Part shown: piece by piece, positions 23,816 through 32,747 of the stretch | Position numbering within the stretch: the first letter of the stretch is position 1 | How the letters are laid out: every line of letters starts with the position of its first letter | Source: Rhodospirillaceae bacterium TMED23 | GTDB lineage: Bacteria > Pseudomonadota > Alphaproteobacteria > Rhodospirillales > UBA2165 | Direction: 5' to 3' | DNA: 44,961 nt | Assembly: GCA_002168115.1 (NCBI GenBank) | Contig: NHCC01000021.1 | Coordinates: forward strand, 39,102 to 84,062 | The notes under the pieces: model-generated | The model's database searches: none | The model's input: the letters and a program-made list of their open reading frames with translations, nothing else | What the model was told of the DNA's origin: nothing | Translations under genes and position numbers: made by a program

Positions 23816-24709
23816 TTATCCCTGTTTCCAAGTCCTGTTAATGACTTCTTTCATAATACTCTTCATGGGTAAGTGTTTTTCTAAATATTTATATTTTTCA
23901 TTTGCCAAATCAAAAAGATCTATTTCATTTAGAAAAAATTCTGCTTTATCTACGAATTCGTCACTTCCAGCCACCAAACAAAGGTCAGAATATATATTTG
24001 CAGGTCCTGAATACTCCAACAGAACTGGGATACGATTAATAACTGAGTGACATATGCGAGTCATAGATATAATTCTATGTCGACACGTTTTTTGGATAGA
24101 CAAATTAATTTGACTTCGTTGCATTAAAGAATTTCTTAAATATACGGGAATCGGTTGGTTAAAATAACTTACGTTGTGACCTCGACTTTTCAAGGCATCA
24201 GTAACACCTTTCCTATGCGCTGTGGGTACTCCACACATTAAGAAATCTATGTCTAAATCCTCTTTATTTCTCAGATTATAGTTTGGCTTTAATCTCTCGA
24301 GAAAACCAATAGGTAAAAATATTGTATTGGGATTGAATTTTCTGCATGCTTCGACAGACTCTTCAAATAAACACCAAACAAATTCTGCATTTTCTGCAGC
24401 AATTTGAAAATTTACAACCGAACTTTTTGTTCTTCCTTCTGCCCCAGAATTCCATATACCATCAACAGACAGAACTTCGGTGCAAACCAGACCGTATTTA
24501 ATTTTTAAAATTTTCATTTTTAAAGGTAGGGATGGATTAGTATCAAAGTGATCAAAAAACAAATTAAGTATGTCAGGTTTGAGTTGGTTTACACCAACCT
24601 TTACTTTTATTCCACACTCTTCAAGTGCGATACGAACAAAGTCAATAGTATCTGATAGCATTCCCCACAAATGCGGTTTTAGATTGTTTAACTCAATATT
24701 AATTATCAT
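23816..24709 (-). CDS. Unrecognised protein with GT-like C-terminal domain
   Basis: A 297-residue protein I cannot place confidently. The second half has 'IDFLMCGVPTAHRKGV', 'ALKSRGHNVSYF', 'LMQRSQINLSIQ' and 'SVINRIPVLLEYSG'. This layout resembles the C-terminal Rossmann domain of GT1/CgeB-like glycosyltransferases (sugar-nucleotide site following an 'R..INL' segment). The N-terminal half opens with a degenerate Rossmann-like stretch ending in 'KPDILNLFFDHF'. There is no signal peptide or membrane segment. It sits between the MBL-fold hydrolase (20 bases upstream) and a thioesterase (7 bases downstream), a combination without an obvious pathway. Confidence 0.5.
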   Translation of the reverse strand: MIINIELNNLKPHLWGMLSDTIDFVRIALEECGIKVKVGVNQLKPDILNLFFDHFDTNPSLPLKMKILKIKYGLVCTEVLSVDGIWNSGAEGRTKSSVVNFQIAAENAEFVWCLFEESVEACRKFNPNTIFLPIGFLERLKPNYNLRNKEDLDIDFLMCGVPTAHRKGVTDALKSRGHNVSYFNQPIPVYLRNSLMQRSQINLSIQKTCRHRIISMTRICHSVINRIPVLLEYSGPANIYSDLCLVAGSDEFVDKAEFFLNEIDLFDLANEKYKYLEKHLPMKSIMKEVINRTWKQG

Positions 24710-24729
24710 AGAAAACTCTACGCTAGAAA

Positions 24730-25644
24730 TTATAATTTCTCATATTCTGCATCAATACCAACCTCTCCTCTGGTGCAGATAATATCACGTTTAACAAGAT
24801 CAATAATATGAGATAAAATTGAATGTTGTGCAGCCTTAATTAAGCGTTGATCTAAACCTTCATACATCGCAGATACCATATCAGGAATATTATTTATTTC
24901 TTTAGAAATACAATCGAGTATTTGATTTTCTCTTAATTTCCTGTGAACAATAATCGCGCGTACATATTTTTGTGGCTCAAAGATTGCCCCCCCATGAGTT
25001 GGGTAATATATTTTATCCTCCCGAATTAGAAGTTTTTTTAAACTTAAAATATAATCGGACATGTCGCCGTCAGGAGGAGAAACGACCGTTGTTGACCAGC
25101 CCATCACATGATCTCCTGTAAAAAGAGAATTCTCCTCAATCAATGATAAACATAAATGATTAGACGTATGACCTGGAGTATGGACACACTCAAGGCTCCA
25201 TCCATTCCCTTCAATTATATCACCATCTTTCACCAAAATGTCAGGTGTAAAACTCATATCACCACCGGCTTCAACTGTAATTTCTTTAGCTATTTTACCT
25301 AATCCATGAGGTCCGATTGCGTAAGTTTTAGCCCCTGTTTTTTCTGAAACGTAACGCGCAGCTGGAGAATGATCTAAATGCGTATGCGTAATAATCTGAT
25401 GCGTAATTTTTTCCCCTTGAAGAGAATTTAGTAGAGCGTTAACGTGATCTTGATCGTCGGGCCCAGGGTCAATAACCCCGACATCCCCATAGCCGATAAC
25501 ATAAGTTCCGGTACCCTTAAAAGTATAAGGTCCCGGATTATTAGCAACAATACGGCGGATTAATGGCGAAACTTGAGTAATTTGTCCATACTCGCACTCA
25601 AAGTTTCGATTAAACTCCATCTGATTCTTAGATGACCTTACCAT
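24730..25644 (-). CDS. MBL-fold metallo-hydrolase (LACTB2-like)
   Basis: Metallo-beta-lactamase fold with the binuclear metal motifs in order: 'THTHLDHS' (HxHxDH), 'HTPGHTSNH', 'FTGDHVMGWS' and the final 'YPTHGG'. Family members cleave RNA, thioesters or glutathione conjugates; this layout is closest to the LACTB2/hydroxyacylglutathione hydrolase-like group with a C-terminal winged extension. The ORF track start at 25668 is a TTG without a ribosome site. The in-frame ATG at 25642-25644 has GAGAGG upstream (25656-25661 on the minus strand), so I choose it (304 residues). It is divergent from nadA and leads a three-gene minus-strand run. Confidence 0.85.
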   Translation of the reverse strand: MVRSSKNQMEFNRNFECEYGQITQVSPLIRRIVANNPGPYTFKGTGTYVIGYGDVGVIDPGPDDQDHVNALLNSLQGEKITHQIITHTHLDHSPAARYVSEKTGAKTYAIGPHGLGKIAKEITVEAGGDMSFTPDILVKDGDIIEGNGWSLECVHTPGHTSNHLCLSLIEENSLFTGDHVMGWSTTVVSPPDGDMSDYILSLKKLLIREDKIYYPTHGGAIFEPQKYVRAIIVHRKLRENQILDCISKEINNIPDMVSAMYEGLDQRLIKAAQHSILSHIIDLVKRDIICTRGEVGIDAEYEKL

Positions 25645-25928
25645 ATGTAAAAAAACCTCTCTTATCAAAAACTATAATAAATTACGCCAAGCTCATTCGA
25701 AAGAACTGTTCGTTCACGGTATCATTTTGCTCTTCTCATACAAACAGAATACTAATTTAAAATTACAAAAAACTGTATATGATTTTTTATTTTTATTTGA
25801 GAGTAAGAAAAATTCAAACAAAATATTTATCAACGAAATGAAAGGCTTGACATAATCACTATAATCTACAAATTTCACTATTATATGTTTTTGATTATTT
25901 TTTACAGCGGTGAGGAGCCGTTGGATAC

Positions 25929-26951
25929 ATGATACAAACTGTTGTGGATAAATCTGATATTAACGTTATCTCGGAAACACTCGATCCATTCATCAATATT
26001 GAAGAAGAAATCGATCGCCTTCGTAAAGAGAAGAATGCAGTTATTTTAGCCCATTATTACCAATCGGCGGAAATCCAAGATATTGCTAATTTTGTGGGCG
26101 ACTCGCTTGATCTCTCGCGAAAAGCAGCAGAAACAGATGCTGACATGATTGCTTTTTGCGGTGTTAAATTTATGGCTGAGTGTGCAAAGATCCTGAGCCC
26201 TGATAAGACCGTTGTACTTCCAGACAAAGATGCGGGCTGCTCTTTAGAAGAATCGTGTAAGCCAGATAATTTTAAAGTCTTTAAAAAAAACCATCCAGAT
26301 CACCTTGTTCTAAGTTATGTAAATTGTTCTGCAGAAATAAAAGCTCTTTCGGATATTATTGTAACCTCGTCAAATGCTAAAATAATTATAGACCAGTTAC
26401 CAAAAGGTCAAAAAATTATTTTTGGTCCAGATAAACATCTAGGAGCATATTTAAATAAGGAAACAGGACGTAATATGGTTCTATGGCCTGGAACTTGTAT
26501 TGTACACGAACAATTCAATGAGCGCGAGTTGATCAAATTAATGACCCGCCACCCTAGCGCATCATTAGTAGCTCATCCAGAATGTCCCGAAGAGATCTTA
26601 AAACATGCAAATCACGTGGGTTCAACGCGTTCGATCCTTGAGTATGCGACAAAAGCCTCTGGCACTGAATTTATCGTCGCAACAGAGCAACACATAATAC
26701 ATCAAATGCAGTTAGAAACTCCTGACAGAACCTTTATACCAGCGCCTGGCTCTGATGGAACTTGCAATTGTGCAAACTGTCCGTACATGGCTCTTAATGA
26801 TCTAGAAAAATTATATTTCGCGATGTTAAATGAAATACCTAGAATTGAAATTCCGGAAGAACTTAGATTATCCGCTCTCAAGCCTCTTAACAAGATGTTA
26901 GATATGACGCCAAAAAACGTTAATCCAGCAAGTAAAATTGTAGCTGCGTAA
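25929..26951 (+). CDS. nadA: Quinolinate synthase
   Basis: A 340-residue [4Fe-4S] enzyme condensing iminoaspartate with dihydroxyacetone phosphate to quinolinate in NAD biosynthesis. Family landmarks: 'AVILAHYYQSAEIQDIANFVGDS' (the start of the first of three similar domains), 'SYVNCSAEIKA', 'LVAHPECPEEI' and 'DGTCNCANCPYMALND'. The cluster cysteines in the last three motifs are present. The ATG follows a GAGGAG site 11 bases upstream. A 260-base AT-rich gap separates it from the divergent MBL gene. It is followed after 10 bases by nadC, but nadB (aspartate oxidase) is missing from the usual nadABC group. Confidence 0.97.
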   Translation: MIQTVVDKSDINVISETLDPFINIEEEIDRLRKEKNAVILAHYYQSAEIQDIANFVGDSLDLSRKAAETDADMIAFCGVKFMAECAKILSPDKTVVLPDKDAGCSLEESCKPDNFKVFKKNHPDHLVLSYVNCSAEIKALSDIIVTSSNAKIIIDQLPKGQKIIFGPDKHLGAYLNKETGRNMVLWPGTCIVHEQFNERELIKLMTRHPSASLVAHPECPEEILKHANHVGSTRSILEYATKASGTEFIVATEQHIIHQMQLETPDRTFIPAPGSDGTCNCANCPYMALNDLEKLYFAMLNEIPRIEIPEELRLSALKPLNKMLDMTPKNVNPASKIVAA

Positions 26952-26961
26952 GCAAATTATA

Positions 26962-27819
26962 ATGGTAGACACTTGGCCTTCTGAACTTAATATCAAAATA
27001 GTAGATCAAATTATTGATATAGCCCTTGAAGAAGATATAGGATATGGTGACCTAACTTCAAAGGCAGTTATAACACCTGAAACTATTTTTACGGGAGTAA
27101 TGTCAGCCAGAGAAGAAATGGTATGTGCGGGGCTTCCAATTGCCGGACGTATCTTTAAAAGATATTCAAAAGATATCCTTTGGGAGGCCGATGTTATAGA
27201 TGGAGAGAAGGTTGCCGGTAACACAACACTTGCGCGTATTTCTGGGCCTGCAATTGACCTACTTACAGCAGAACGCACAGCAATTAATATATTGCAATAC
27301 TTATCTGGCATAGCCACTCTAACTCGAAAATACGTTGAAGCTATATCAGACCTGGATACCATTTTGCTGGATACAAGAAAAACGACACCAGTATATCGTC
27401 ATCTCGCAAAATATGCGACGAGGATGGGCGGAGCCACGAATCATAGAATGTCATTAGATGATGGAGTACTAATAAAAGATAATCATATAGCAGTAGCTGG
27501 AAATATTACTGAAGCAGTTAAAAGAGCTCAGAAAGCTAATTTACAAAAGATTGAAGTAGAATGTGATAACTTAGACCAAGTAAAAGATGCCCTAAAAGCC
27601 GGGGCGGATATGATCTTATTAGATAATATGACAGTTAATCAAATGAAAGAGGCAGTTGAAGTAATTGAAGACAAAGTACCAACTGAAGCTTCTGGTGATA
27701 TTAATATAAAAACTATCAGGGCAAAAGCGGCAACTGGTGTAACATATCTTTCTGTAGGGCGTCTCACCCATTCGGCTCCGGCGGTAAATATTGGGCTCGA
27801 CTGGACCCACAGAGTTTAG
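26962..27819 (+). CDS. nadC: Nicotinate-nucleotide pyrophosphorylase (carboxylating)
   Basis: Quinolinate phosphoribosyltransferase, 285 residues, converting quinolinate and PRPP to nicotinate mononucleotide and CO2. Signatures: 'ALEEDIGYGDLTSKA' near residue 16, 'ERTAINILQYLSGIAT' near 102, 'LDTRKTTPVYRHLAKYA' near 136, 'NHRMSLDDGVLIKDNHI' near 156 and 'IEVECDNLDQ' near 195. The stretch after DTRKTTP (VYRH instead of the common GLR) and GGATNHR instead of GGGxNHR are mild departures; the substrate-binding Arg, His and Lys residues remain. It is co-directional with nadA, and the methyltransferase gene follows 7 bases after its stop. Confidence 0.96.
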   Translation: MVDTWPSELNIKIVDQIIDIALEEDIGYGDLTSKAVITPETIFTGVMSAREEMVCAGLPIAGRIFKRYSKDILWEADVIDGEKVAGNTTLARISGPAIDLLTAERTAINILQYLSGIATLTRKYVEAISDLDTILLDTRKTTPVYRHLAKYATRMGGATNHRMSLDDGVLIKDNHIAVAGNITEAVKRAQKANLQKIEVECDNLDQVKDALKAGADMILLDNMTVNQMKEAVEVIEDKVPTEASGDINIKTIRAKAATGVTYLSVGRLTHSAPAVNIGLDWTHRV

Positions 27820-27826
27820 ATAATTT

Positions 27827-28675
27827 ATGTCCATAAAACCGCACCTACGCATTTTCATGATGGCGTTGCAAACACTCTTCGGAATTAGGAGACAAGGATT
27901 TTTTATTCCATATAGGTATTGCGATCAATTGGCAGACACTGGAACCCAGCAGAAGTACTCAGCTCTAAATAATATATTTTTAGCTTCTCATGAAAGACAC
28001 CGCGATTTTATAAAACAGCTAAATTCTTATGAGAATGAACTGAACTTTGAAAACATTACGTCGCCACCTGGACCCAGATGGCACCAGACATGGTTTCCGC
28101 GGTTAGATGGTGCATCAGCATATACTATTGTTAGAAAACAGAAGCCTTCAAAAATTATTGAAATTGGATCTGGGCATTCAACTCGATTTATGGCTCAAGC
28201 AATACAAGATGAAAGACTAAAGACTGAGTTCATTTCAATTGACCCAGAACCTAGAGCTAATATATCTGAGGTTAAAGTCAGAACTGAAAAAATAACTCTA
28301 GACAAAGTTGACATGAGTATATTCGAAACTCTTAAAAAAAATGATATTCTTTTTATAGACTCCAGTCATATACTGATGCCAGGAACGGATGTTGATTTTC
28401 TTTTTAATCGAATATTCCCTATTATTTCAATTGGAACACTTATTCACATTCATGATATTTTCCTACCGTATGACTATCCTCGTGAATGGTCATGGAGAAA
28501 CTATAACGAACAACAAGCTGTTGGAACCTTAATTCAAGGTGGTAATTTTGAAATTATATTTTCAAGCCAATATTCATTGATAAATTTCGCAAAAGAGCTT
28601 TCCCAAGGTCCTATTAATCAGATACACCTACCTAAGAACTCGTATGAGACAAGCCTCTGGCTCAAAAAAGTTTAA
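27827..28675 (+). CDS. Class I SAM-dependent methyltransferase-like protein
   Basis: A 282-residue protein with a Rossmann methyltransferase core: motif I 'IIEIGSGHSTRFMAQAI' near residue 104, acidic 'FISIDPEPRANIS' near 136 and 'DILFIDSSHIL' near 173, then 'GTLIHIHDIFLPYDYPREW' near 203. This pattern matches the Methyltransf_24-type group often linked to sugar or cell-surface modification. It begins 7 bases after nadC without an obvious ribosome site, so it may be co-translated, though a function in NAD synthesis is not implied. Only 2 bases separate its stop from the stop of the converging permease gene. Confidence 0.8.
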   Translation: MSIKPHLRIFMMALQTLFGIRRQGFFIPYRYCDQLADTGTQQKYSALNNIFLASHERHRDFIKQLNSYENELNFENITSPPGPRWHQTWFPRLDGASAYTIVRKQKPSKIIEIGSGHSTRFMAQAIQDERLKTEFISIDPEPRANISEVKVRTEKITLDKVDMSIFETLKKNDILFIDSSHILMPGTDVDFLFNRIFPIISIGTLIHIHDIFLPYDYPREWSWRNYNEQQAVGTLIQGGNFEIIFSSQYSLINFAKELSQGPINQIHLPKNSYETSLWLKKV

Positions 28676-28677
28676 AT

Positions 28678-29832
28678 TTACTTATATGGATCGGCAGCAT
28701 CTCTCAGTCCATCGCCAAAAAAATTAAAAGCAAGAACCGTAATAATTACCGGGATTGCTGGGAAAAGCAACCAAGGATAAACTGCTACGGCCTGAAAATT
28801 CTGAGCTTCTACTAGCAAAACCCCCCAACTAGTAACTGGTGGGCGCAAACCTAAACCCAAGAAACTCAATGCTGTTTCAGCCAAGATCATTGATGGAATC
28901 GATAATGTCGCCGACGCAATTAAATGACTCATAAAATTTGGTAGGAGGTGTCGCGCGATAACACGACGCGGTTTTGCGCCCATAAGGGTTGCGGCAGTAC
29001 AAAAATCCTCCTCCCTGAGTGATAACAACTTTGATCTAACTGCCCGCGCCAACCCCGGCCAATCGACTAAACCCAAAATAATTGTTAAACCGAAAAAAAC
29101 TGTCAGAGGGCTCCAATCTTCAGGCATAGCTGCCGATAAGCCCATCCAAAGGGGCAATTCTGGTATTGATCGCAAAATTTCAATTGAACGCTGGGCTAAA
29201 TTATCAACCCAACCTCCAAAAAAACCCGCCGCGCCTCCTATTGTCAGACCTAAAAAGAAGCTGATGGCAATTCCGATTAATCCAACCGTTAGCGAAATTC
29301 TGGCCCCATATATTATTCTAGACCAAATGTCGCGCCCCAACCTATCGGTACCGAGAAAGAAGAAAGTACCCCCGGGAGCTGGACATATGAAATGCAGGTC
29401 CATCTCATATAAACCCCAAAGTTTATACGTATCACCATGGCATATAAAACGAAGCTTTTGCACTTTATCTGGATTTGGAGTATATTCTCGGCGCAATGTT
29501 TTTAAATTTAAGTTATAGTCTAGACCCAATACAAATGGCCCAACAAACTGCCCTTTATTAAAGAATTGAACAGACTGAGGCGGAGCAAAAATATGATCTG
29601 TATGCCTATGGGGTAAACTATAAGTAGCTAAGAATTCTGTAAATAAGATTGATACGTACATCAAAACTAAAATACTCCCCGAAAGTACAGCTATCCTGTG
29701 ACGTTTCAGGCGCCACCACATCATTTTCCATTGGGATGCCATGTAGAAACGCTCTTGCTCAGGAGTTAGCTCCTGGGTTTCATTTGGATTGAACATTGAT
29801 GTCGAGACATAATGTCTTAATTTATCACTCAC
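28678..29832 (-). CDS. Peptide-type ABC transporter permease (DppC/OppC/YejE-like)
   Basis: A 384-residue inner-membrane permease. TM1 is near residues 50-72 ('IAVLSGSILVLMYVSILFT'). A loop of about 100 residues, probably periplasmic, follows before the conserved 'FLGTDRLGRDIWSRIIYGAR', then the five-helix core with the EAA coupling loop 'GAKPRRVIARHLLPN'. The long loop after TM1 is larger than in ordinary DppC proteins. It overlaps the upstream permease by one base (29832). The operon (membrane protein, ATPase, binding protein, permeases) forms a complete importer for a peptide, opine or similar nitrogen-rich solute. Confidence 0.9.
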   Translation of the reverse strand: MSDKLRHYVSTSMFNPNETQELTPEQERFYMASQWKMMWWRLKRHRIAVLSGSILVLMYVSILFTEFLATYSLPHRHTDHIFAPPQSVQFFNKGQFVGPFVLGLDYNLNLKTLRREYTPNPDKVQKLRFICHGDTYKLWGLYEMDLHFICPAPGGTFFFLGTDRLGRDIWSRIIYGARISLTVGLIGIAISFFLGLTIGGAAGFFGGWVDNLAQRSIEILRSIPELPLWMGLSAAMPEDWSPLTVFFGLTIILGLVDWPGLARAVRSKLLSLREEDFCTAATLMGAKPRRVIARHLLPNFMSHLIASATLSIPSMILAETALSFLGLGLRPPVTSWGVLLVEAQNFQAVAVYPWLLFPAIPVIITVLAFNFFGDGLRDAADPYK

Positions 29833-30824
29833 TATCGGCTCCCTTCTAATCTTATACGGGGATCAAGTACCGCAAGTAATAAATCTGATATAAAAGTACC
29901 TAATACCGTTAATAAAGAGACAAACAAAAGAAATGATCCCGCCAAATACGTATCCTGGCTGATCAAAGCGTCTAAAATAACAGGTCCAGTCGTTGGTAGA
30001 TCCATTATTACAGCGACAATAACTGAGCCTGAAATTACCTGAGGGAGAAGGTTTCCAATATCTGCAATAAAAGGATTTAAAGCCATTCGTAAAGGGTATT
30101 TTATTAAAACTTTACTTTCCGATAGGCCTTTAGCACGGGCTGTAATAACATATTGTTTATTAAGCTCATCGAGTAAATTGGCCCTAAGTCTTCTGATCAT
30201 CCCAGCCGTTCCTGATGTACCAATAACAACAACGGGAACTACTAAGTGTTCCAATAATGAAATAATTTTATCCAACGTCCAGGGTTGGCCCTCAAAACTT
30301 GGATCAACGAGTCCTCCGATTGAGGTTCCAAAGTACTTACGAGCAAGAAACATCAATATTAATGCTAAGAGAAAATTAGGCGTCGCTAAACCAATAAATC
30401 CGATAAAGGTAAGGCCATTATCCCCCCAGCTATATTGATGAGTTGCCGAGTATACGCCGATCGGGAATGCTACAACGTAAATAAACAATATAATAGTAAA
30501 GTTCAGAATAAGTGAAAATAAAAAAACATCGCCAATTACATCTACCACGGGTAAATCAAATTCAATTGAACGTCCAAAATCACCCTGAACAATTCCAGTA
30601 ACCCAGTTAATATATTGCAACCAAATCGGTTTATCTAAACCATACTCCTCTTTGAGATATGCTATTTTTTCAGGATCAACCGCCTCTCCTTGACTTTCAA
30701 GTTCAGCAATATAGCTGGTGAGATAGTCACCCTCCGGTAATTGAATAATTATAAACACCAGGGCACTCACTACTAAAAGTGTTACCAACATAGTGAATAT
30801 TCGACGAACAAAATAACTAAACAT
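29832..30824 (-). CDS. Peptide-type ABC transporter permease (DppB/OppB/YejB-like)
   Basis: A 330-residue permease with an N-terminal anchor 'MFSYFVRRIFTMLVTLLVV', then 'YGLDKPIWLQYINWVTGIVQGDFG', about five further hydrophobic helices and the EAA-type loop 'TARAKGLSESKVLIKYPLR' that docks onto the ATPase. The C-terminus ends with 'LDPRIRLEG', typical of DppB proteins. It pairs with the permease downstream and starts 18 bases after the binding-protein gene. Confidence 0.92.
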   Translation of the reverse strand: MFSYFVRRIFTMLVTLLVVSALVFIIIQLPEGDYLTSYIAELESQGEAVDPEKIAYLKEEYGLDKPIWLQYINWVTGIVQGDFGRSIEFDLPVVDVIGDVFLFSLILNFTIILFIYVVAFPIGVYSATHQYSWGDNGLTFIGFIGLATPNFLLALILMFLARKYFGTSIGGLVDPSFEGQPWTLDKIISLLEHLVVPVVVIGTSGTAGMIRRLRANLLDELNKQYVITARAKGLSESKVLIKYPLRMALNPFIADIGNLLPQVISGSVIVAVIMDLPTTGPVILDALISQDTYLAGSFLLFVSLLTVLGTFISDLLLAVLDPRIRLEGSR

Positions 30825-30842
30825 ATCTTAAATTATAAACCT

Positions 30843-32747
30843 TTATTTATTTTTTCTGAGTGCTGGATCATCCAGCCAAAATTGGTCTGGGCGATGAACA
30901 CCAAAATGGGCCCCAGGGTCCCAATTATAAATAGCTGTTTTAGGAATATTTTTAATATTTTTATTAGCAACAATTACTTTAGGAACACTAGCAATAATAC
31001 CAATGGAAAACATCTGATCGGTATAAATTTCTAACATTTGATGCCAAATATTCCTCCTATTAGCTGTCATAGCACTCGTCGCCCATTTTTTATTCAATAA
31101 CAATAATTTTTCTGCTGGCCCCATATCAACAGGTAGTCCAGAATTCCCATTCGTTTCAGCATATTGGCCCCATTTTGGCCACTGCAACTGTTGTTGGGAA
31201 GTTGGCGACAGTTCGTGCGGACTCGACTGGGCATTAGGAATTCCATTTTCCAAACCAGACCACATTGACATTTTGATAGCGCCACTAAATATTCTGTTAC
31301 GAAGTACTTCTCGTTGCATAGGTTTTAAAAATATTTTCACACCAATTCTTCGCCATGTATCACTAATAAGCTCCAAAACGTCAGAAGACTCGGTCTCTTC
31401 AGTCGAAAACGCAATGGTAAATTCTAATTTCTTTCCATTTGGAAGCAAACGGATCCCAGAGTTTGTTTTCTGCGTTAAGCCCATTTGATCAAGTAAACTA
31501 TTAGATTTATCAATATCAAAATTAGCCCACTTTTTCTGATATAAGGAACGATAAAGGGGGCTCTCCGGAAGCACGGTATTATTTCCAGGCCTCGCTAATC
31601 CATAGTAAATGACTTGATTAATCTCATGACGATTAATTGCCAGAGATAGTGCCCTTCTGAAACGCACGTCTCGTAATATTCTTCTCCATTGAGCATCATT
31701 TGTATTAAGGTTAGGGAATAAAGCCCAACGGGATCCTTTGGCAGTTTTCCATAAAAGTGTTCTAAAACCAGAACCCTCCTCCGATTGCTTCAACGCTGTA
31801 ACATTGCTGAAGGAAAGCCCCCTTCCTTGCAAATCCGTCTCACCACCACCAGCTTTTATAGGAATCAATTTACTATTCGTGACATTCATCCTAATCTCAT
31901 CCAAGTACGGCAATTGGTGCCCTGCACGATCTATTCTATGATAATATTTGTTTCTTAAAAATCTAAACCGTTTTGAAGGAGGTCGAGTCGATAAAATCCA
32001 AGGCTGGAGGCTTGGTAGATCTGGATTAGAGTTTTTATACTGTTCACTTACAGAATAATGGAGTGCAAGCCAATTTCGTTTATTTGCGTATTTAGCCTTA
32101 GACTGAAGAATGCTTTTATCTACATACTTTATATGAAATTTCTTAAGATAATGCGCTGGTCTGTATATATAAAGTGGCCTTGCACCAGCCAACCTCGGCA
32201 GAAAAAATGGGTTTGGCTTTTTCCAAGTATATCTTATGGTAAATTCATTTAAGATTTTAAATTCCGGCTTTTGGCCCTCTATAATCATGGAACTTGGAAC
32301 ATTCTCATTCGCAACTTCATTATTAGTGGCAACATCTTCCCAATAATATCGAAAGTCCTCTGCCGTGAATGGATGACCATCTGACCACTTATGACCTTTA
32401 CGTAGATATAACGTGAATATCCTTCCATCCTGAACGTCTATCTTTGACAAAATATCTGGTCTAATATTAAATTTACTATCATATCCTACTAATCTTGCGT
32501 ATCCATAAACTACTAGCTGGCGCGTATCCTTCTTTCGTCCCATCAGAACATTTATAATTCCACCCGGCTTGCCACTAGTGTCTACAATTGATGGTTCAGA
32601 TGGAATCCTATCCCTGATTGAAGGCAACTGTCCCTTTGAAACCTCATCTATTAGGATTGGGGTTTCAATTAATTCAAAACTGCTCGCAGTACTAATATAA
32701 AAAAGAAAGAGAACTAATATAAAAAACGATTTAGTATTTCCAAACAT
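30843..32747 (-). CDS. ABC transporter substrate-binding protein (SBP_bac_5, peptide type)
   Basis: A 634-residue extracytoplasmic binding protein. The N-terminus is a signal peptide (basic start, 'FFILVLFLFYISTASSF') without a lipobox cysteine, so the mature protein should be soluble in the periplasm. 'FTLYLRKGHKWSDGHPFTAE' near residue 110 is the family signature. It is longer than E. coli DppA/OppA (about 535-545 residues) and belongs to the large COG4166/YejA-like set. Its ATG directly abuts the stop of the ATPase gene (zero bases between), so its ribosome site must lie in the ATPase coding region. Ligand unknown. Confidence 0.9.
   Translation of the reverse strand: MFGNTKSFFILVLFLFYISTASSFELIETPILIDEVSKGQLPSIRDRIPSEPSIVDTSGKPGGIINVLMGRKKDTRQLVVYGYARLVGYDSKFNIRPDILSKIDVQDGRIFTLYLRKGHKWSDGHPFTAEDFRYYWEDVATNNEVANENVPSSMIIEGQKPEFKILNEFTIRYTWKKPNPFFLPRLAGARPLYIYRPAHYLKKFHIKYVDKSILQSKAKYANKRNWLALHYSVSEQYKNSNPDLPSLQPWILSTRPPSKRFRFLRNKYYHRIDRAGHQLPYLDEIRMNVTNSKLIPIKAGGGETDLQGRGLSFSNVTALKQSEEGSGFRTLLWKTAKGSRWALFPNLNTNDAQWRRILRDVRFRRALSLAINRHEINQVIYYGLARPGNNTVLPESPLYRSLYQKKWANFDIDKSNSLLDQMGLTQKTNSGIRLLPNGKKLEFTIAFSTEETESSDVLELISDTWRRIGVKIFLKPMQREVLRNRIFSGAIKMSMWSGLENGIPNAQSSPHELSPTSQQQLQWPKWGQYAETNGNSGLPVDMGPAEKLLLLNKKWATSAMTANRRNIWHQMLEIYTDQMFSIGIIASVPKVIVANKNIKNIPKTAIYNWDPGAHFGVHRPDQFWLDDPALRKNK

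Noticed and set aside
25847-25865. Perfect TTGACA followed by TATAAT upstream of nadA
   Set aside because: Only 7 bases separate the two hexamers, and no good -10 lies 16-18 bases after TTGACA, so it is not a convincing promoter.
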